Below are positions 59,195 to 64,000 of a DNA stretch of 64,000 nucleotides, in pieces. Source of the DNA: Mesocentrotus franciscanus. Taxonomy: Eukaryota > Echinodermata > Echinoidea > Camarodonta > Strongylocentrotidae. How positions within the stretch are numbered: the first letter of the stretch is position 1; each line of letters starts with the position of its first letter. Position numbers and translations under genes: made by a program. The notes below the pieces were generated by a model, which saw only the letters and a program-made list of their open reading frames with translations, did no database searches and was not told where the DNA came from. The DNA lies in contig CP137672.1 in assembly GCA_037976565.1 (NCBI GenBank), positions 38,042,672-38,106,671 of the forward strand. Reading direction: 5' to 3'.

Positions 59195-62100
59195 GTTTGA
59201 GAAAAGAGAAAATTTAGATTTATTAGCAACAAGTGATCTTGTAGAAAATATGAAGTTTTCTTTATACCTGTTACATTGAGGGAGTACATTGATATGGCGG
59301 TTTTTTTACGTGACTTTCAATCGACAGGTCACTAATTAGAATCTCTTACAGGACATTTCATCTAGGGCTGCTTCTCTCGACTCAGGGGTAGATGGGTCAC
59401 CGAGAGAGAGAGAGAGAGAGTTGGGTATATAATTACGACAAGTAGTTACATGACCAAAGGTCTCCTGATCATAGTTATTGACATCCTTTGGGAAAAAAGA
59501 CTTACTGGCAAGCCGCGCACGCACCTTCATCAAAGAGATCTTTACTCAAAAACACCCTTTAGAAAAATGTTTGTTTATAGCGCCCGTGTGGTATCTTTTC
59601 ACAACCTACAAATATCATCTAAGTAGATACAAGTAAATAGGGGCATGTTCACATTGTCGCGTAGAACATGATTGCCCTCTCTGTGCGCCACCTCCGTCCC
59701 AGCATGAGGTGTGTGTAAATATAAATATTGGTGAAAGTACTCAAAAGATCTTTGGTGCAATCGAACGACATGTGAACCGTCCCCGCCCCGTCTCTTTTCT
59801 CATTAATGTGAAGTCGTGGTTATGTCCACTTTGTAAGGCGACACTTTGTGACTATTGACAAATGCAGATATCATCTCTTTTCTGTCTCTTTTATTCGTGC
59901 TCGTCCTTGCTTTTTATTTCCCCCTCTCACACAGACTCGCTCCCTCTCTTCTGCCGACATTGTCTCGGGTCGCCGCAATGTCGTCACTATTATCCCAAAC
60001 ATTCCGAAAGTGACACTTTCGCTAATGATGAGATCTGCTTACTTACAATTACGATATGAATACATTCTTCCCTCGTCTGCCCATGTATGTATCGATTAAA
60101 ACGATGTGACAATCAGAATCAAAGAAGGATAAAACACGACCGTTTATTCGATCTCCAAATGTTACTGCCCTACCCAGGGGCGTTGGTAGAATAGTTTGAA
60201 AGGAGTGGATGTCGGCAGTTATCAACATAGACGGGCAAAACTTTCAAACTTTTATACAAGGAATAAAATAAAAATATCTTCCTCTGTGACCTATTAAAGC
60301 TTTGAATGTCGAAAATGTCGATAGTTTTCACATTATCATAAAATGTTTTAATTTCCCGAGAAGGGTGGGGACATGACATAAAATTCAGAAAATTTACCGG
60401 TATCAGTAAAAATTATTTTGTAGGGGTGGGGGAGGGGAGGGGGGGTCATACACATACTCCAGCGACGCCTTAGGGCCCATGGTAAACTATCATAATGGTC
60501 AACACCATTTCGATATGGGAAACTAAATTGTCTCTCAGAGTTCATACCTATGAAGGAATCGATTGTGTTAGTATTGGGAAATATCTAGAAAAGGCAACAT
60601 TTTAAAATAACTACCTACAGCTACATGTACCACTCATAACGCTGTAAGAAGAAGGTTGTATTAAAAGCATTTAACCCCTCCACAATGTCACAATCTGCGG
60701 TTGATAATCTCTGTAACATGTTTAATTGTGCCCTAGTTGATCACGTTAAGTTTTCACGTATTATTCACACCTATACTTCTCACATGTATACATAGAAACA
60801 AGGTGTGGTCAAACGTGTGTGACATTCCTGTAGTGGTTTATTTGTGTTGCATAGTTTCGATTTCCTCAACAATCCAAAGTTAACTTGGTATATTGAGAAC
60901 TAAACCATATTCACATCTATGTAGGCCTACGAGATATTTTGAACATTAATTTCAAATATTCAGTCATCTTTAGGTTTGCGTTTGCAAGTCTTCATTTCGT
61001 CATACTTTTGTCATATTATTGGTTAGAGTTAATACTGTAAGAACGTTAAGATTTACCATGTCCAACGAAATTTTATAGCCGCATTATTTGTTCTGTTTAC
61101 TTTTTGCAAGTATCCGATACTCGTCGGTTACTTTGCGTAATTTCCAATTGATAAACATAATTATGATAAGAGACATTGACGTTCATATATATTAATTGTT
61201 TTGTTGCAGTCATCATTAGCAGTTTGAAACAGAATCGACTCGACACTCATCAAATTAGAGCTGCCTCATGTATCTTAACCCTTTTTGTATTTGTGGCAAT
61301 CATGAGTGTTAAATCGTTCACAGTGATATTTGTTTAGACACGTTCTCAAAATCTAATTCACTTATTTATTATTTTCTAGGGCATTATATCGTATCCGTAT
61401 TTACTCGTTTGAGTTTAACATTGCGTGTAATGATAATGTTCGTATCTCCAGGGCGTTATATAGGATTACACTCGTCTCTCTCAGATTTCTCCCTCTTAAC
61501 TCGTACTATTACATTTACCCAATCTAAACAGTAAATAAAAGAACTTTAATCTCGTTACAACCACCTCTCTTTCCTTTCACCAAAATCCCACCTCTACCCG
61601 ATAAAGAGAGAAAGAAAAGAGCTCTCGACTTGGTCTAGGTCTTTTCATCGGTAAGGATTTCGTTTTTTTTCACCCCTCTTCTTTTCAAACGTAACCATCA
61701 GTGGTTTTATTTGTTGTTTCTTTTTCTCAAAAGGCAGCGAAGTCCCCGGAATCTTGCCTAATTCCTGAGCTATTGAGGGAGATTCTTCCAACCGGTCTTA
61801 AGCCCTACGCTCTGGACACTCAAAAGATTGGTGGACAATACTCCGATTCTACAGGAATTACTTTTCAATTGTCTCTTTGATGTCGGCCGATGGACAAAAG
61901 ACGAACCGAGACCAAGTGTGTTTTAAAAAGCTTCTTATAGTATCACAGTCTTTAGAATTTAGGCTTAAATGTACCAATAGCCTTTTGGAAGCTTCTTCAG
62001 CGAGTAGTAAGCCATCGTCTACCAAGGTGTAATGTAGTTATTGTAAATTGGTTAACACAAGGGGGATAATTCTTGTTGAGAGGGATCTTTTCATGCCTTT

Positions 62101-63555
62101 TCCAGTGGGCAGGGGGAAGGAGGGATTAGAAAAGGATAGTTTGCCTTTTGCACGCCTTCTGTTGGCTTTTTCAAAGGCATGAAAATAGAAGAGATTATGG
62201 TGAACTTGCTTATCAATTAGGATAGCCAAAGCAAAGGGGCGGATGTGTACTTGAACACATGATACTTTAGTACTTAACCGTGTGAACTATTGACGTGATG
62301 AAAGTTTAATGACGTAACAATATGGAAGCGAGTGTTACCATGGTTTCACCCCATGAGCATGATGAGGTGAATACTCATCATCTCTTAAATAACATTCATT
62401 AGTATGCTTTTAGTAGCTGATGAAACTTCCCATCTACCGATTGACTGTTTGATTTGAGCGCATAGATTTTTTTTCCCACTTTAATACAGCAACCAAACGA
62501 ACAAGTAAAAAAACAACGAATGAACCATCAAGCATTATGTTAAATTGTAAAATCAGTCTATCAAAGAGGTAGTTATGCAGTTTATATATCCTTAATCATT
62601 TTGAATGTAATACACAATTATACCCCCACCCCCCAAAAAAAAATCATGACGACTAGAATTGAAAATATTGATCTAGTACACTATGCAATAAAGAAACATA
62701 CAATAAATAAAAAAAAATTGAGCTTCACCACAATAAAACGGTTGACCGTCTTCAGAAATGTAACACACAAGAGAAGAACAAAGTTTACTAAAAGTCTTTA
62801 AACATAATAAGTTAATACTCGTGAGACAATCTAATGAATTAAGAAATTGTAAATACTGCAAAAAAAGTTAAATTTGTTTTAATTCAATCTTGCATTATTG
62901 TGCTGTTTCGTCAACTTGAGATTTTCTTTGCCGCTTGTTCTGTTTTAATTATTCTGAAAAACTTTCTGTTCGTCTTTGAATGAAATATGGCTTCACCATT
63001 AATGTTTAAATGGATAAAACTATCATTCCAATGATAGACCGGGAGATCAAGAATAATTTTCTACCCTTCCATGCATTTCTTCATCTGTGGTTGGATACCA
63101 TTACAAACATGTAGAAGTCAAAATATTTGTACAAATCGACGGTGGTCTCTTGCGATTCATACAATAATGTGGCGCCACATGTTTTCAAAATAAGTGATAA
63201 GGTAATAAGAGACTTGTATTTGACCCTTTTAGTGTTGTTGCTTGAGCACAAATTTATGTAAGGATTAACCATGCACTGCTGTGATAATGTTATAAATATC
63301 ATACGTGTTATCCATTAAAAAGTCATGCACACTTATATTTTATTGAAGCATACACGTGAAAGAATGTGTGAATGTCATGTCGATTCTACACGTTATGTCT
63401 TGCTGCTAAAAAATGTGGACTATAATTCTTGTTTCGGGTACTTTATTCATTCAGTCAGCTGTGCTCGTATTATTATGATTGCACAAAACGACTAAAACTA
63501 GCTAAGGGGTAAGGGGTAAGCCACCTCCTTTCCCCAACTATTTACATATACCTTG
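59195..63555. other. No gene recognised; (GA)n at 59401-59420
   Basis: A short (GA)n lies at 59401-59420 and a G-rich run at about 60423-60447. CCAGGGGCGTTGG near 60175 and CCAGCGACGCC near 60457 hint at transposon ends but do not pair well. Remaining sequence is A+T-rich. Confidence 0.5.
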
Positions 63556-63559
63556 TACA

Positions 63560-63690
63560 TTGGGTACGTTGGTTGTCGCTGCGCATGCGGAGCTTACGCA
63601 CTTGAAATGCTTCGCGTCCGCGTGTTGTCGCTACTTGGAATGCGCGCTGTGTTCTTCTCCGTGGTTTATTGGCTATGTAATGACCCGTCA
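63560..63690. promoter_or_regulatory. CpG-rich patch with NRF1-like site, candidate promoter
   Basis: In otherwise A+T-rich DNA this segment has many CpGs and contains TGCGCATGCGG (63580-63590), one base off the palindromic NRF1 site TGCGCATGCGC. GCGTCCGCGTGTTGTCG and ATGCGCGCTGTG follow. NRF1 sites with CpG enrichment mark many animal housekeeping promoters. Any gene would lie outside or near the window edge. The 63-codon plus frame at 63553-63744 is not recognisable. Confidence 0.25.
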
Positions 63691-63910
63691 CGGAGTATCT
63701 CTTCACAAGTCAATACCTTCCTTTGTAGAACTTGGTTAATCTAATTTTCCTCTCTACCTCCTTCGCCCGAGGAGTCCGATCGATACTTGTGGTAGGTGGT
63801 CATACAATACCTAAAGAAAAGGCTACACGTCCTCTGGTATCTTCCTTCTAACGCCCCATTGCTGAATAGAAAGCGAAAGAGAAAAGAAGATGCGGCAAGT
63901 AGACAGACAT

Positions 63911-64000
63911 AGAGAGAGAGAGAGAGAGAGAGACTCGGAGAGAGAGAGAGAGAGAGAGAGACTCGGAGAGAGAGAGAGAGAGAGAGACTCGGAGAGAGAG
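63911..64000. repeat. Compound (GA)n with ACTCGG spacers, cut by the window edge
   Basis: GA runs of about 20-22 bp are separated by ACTCGG at 63933, 63961 and 63987. The unit is therefore a GA block plus ACTC, repeated with spacing of 28 and 26 bp. The array continues past the right end of the window. Confidence 0.95.

Noticed and set aside
60170..60470. CCAGGGGCGTTGG and CCAGCGACGCC as possible transposon ends
   Set aside because: They do not form a convincing inverted repeat, and no target duplication is visible.
62220..62300. Minus-strand A/B-box-like words (CGGTTAAGTAC, TGTTCAAGTAC)
   Set aside because: The boxes start only about 23 bp apart, far short of tRNA spacing, and both depart from consensus.

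Overview
This window looks like animal nuclear DNA, most likely from a marine invertebrate such as an echinoderm or a relative, but the species is not determined. The evidence is indirect. The DNA is A+T-rich and has no operons. It carries many (GA)n/(CT)n microsatellites, tRNA-headed SINEs, LINE 3' ends that look L2/CR1-like, a hAT-like non-autonomous transposon, and a few interstitial TTAGGG units. No protein-coding exon, rRNA gene or functional tRNA gene could be supported. The open frames are short and mostly fall in repeats or strand-biased low-complexity DNA. The longest, 216 codons on the minus strand at 28062-28712, is listed only as a weak candidate. The window reads as intergenic or deep-intronic DNA.

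Layout. 1-4.5 kb is plain DNA with a (GA)n tract. 4.5-7.8 kb holds a small telomere-like duplication, a CAT/CAC tract and the largest structure here: about 35 near-identical 64-bp units (5293-7672), flanked on both sides by decayed ~32-bp palindromic repeats that look like its ancestor. 9.67-10.03 kb holds a 16-bp G-rich minisatellite next to what looks like one end of a DNA transposon. 10-26 kb is mostly featureless, with a degenerate tRNA-like SINE head (13.9 kb), a 43-bp triplication (19.1 kb), a short TIR-like segment (20.4 kb) and (GA)n (23.2 kb). 26-34 kb is rich in retroposons: a minus-strand LINE 3' end, three tRNA-headed sequences (two clearly of one SINE family) and several microsatellites. 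34-46 kb is sparse. 46.5 kb has a palindrome-rich ~94-bp tandem array. 48-50 kb has two plus-strand retroposon 3' ends.

52.4-55.7 kb is the most informative mobile-DNA cluster. A 1.12-kb hAT-like element carries its own internal ~95-bp tandem array. Next to it is a 57-bp minisatellite, and a 1,617-bp terminal-inverted-repeat element has inserted into one unit of that minisatellite. The neighbouring intact units act as an empty-site control and show a 2-bp (CA) target duplication. The element is built almost wholly from ACCACA/TGTGGT palindromic arrays and includes a ~72-bp-arm hairpin. The final 8 kb holds a perfect 63-bp triplication (59.0 kb), a CpG-rich promoter-like patch (63.6 kb) and compound (GA)n at the right edge.

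No genes can be described as working together. What the window shows is repeat biology: dimerisation and amplification of a palindromic unit, transposon insertion into a minisatellite, and SINE/LINE remnants. All calls were made by eye; no database search was run.
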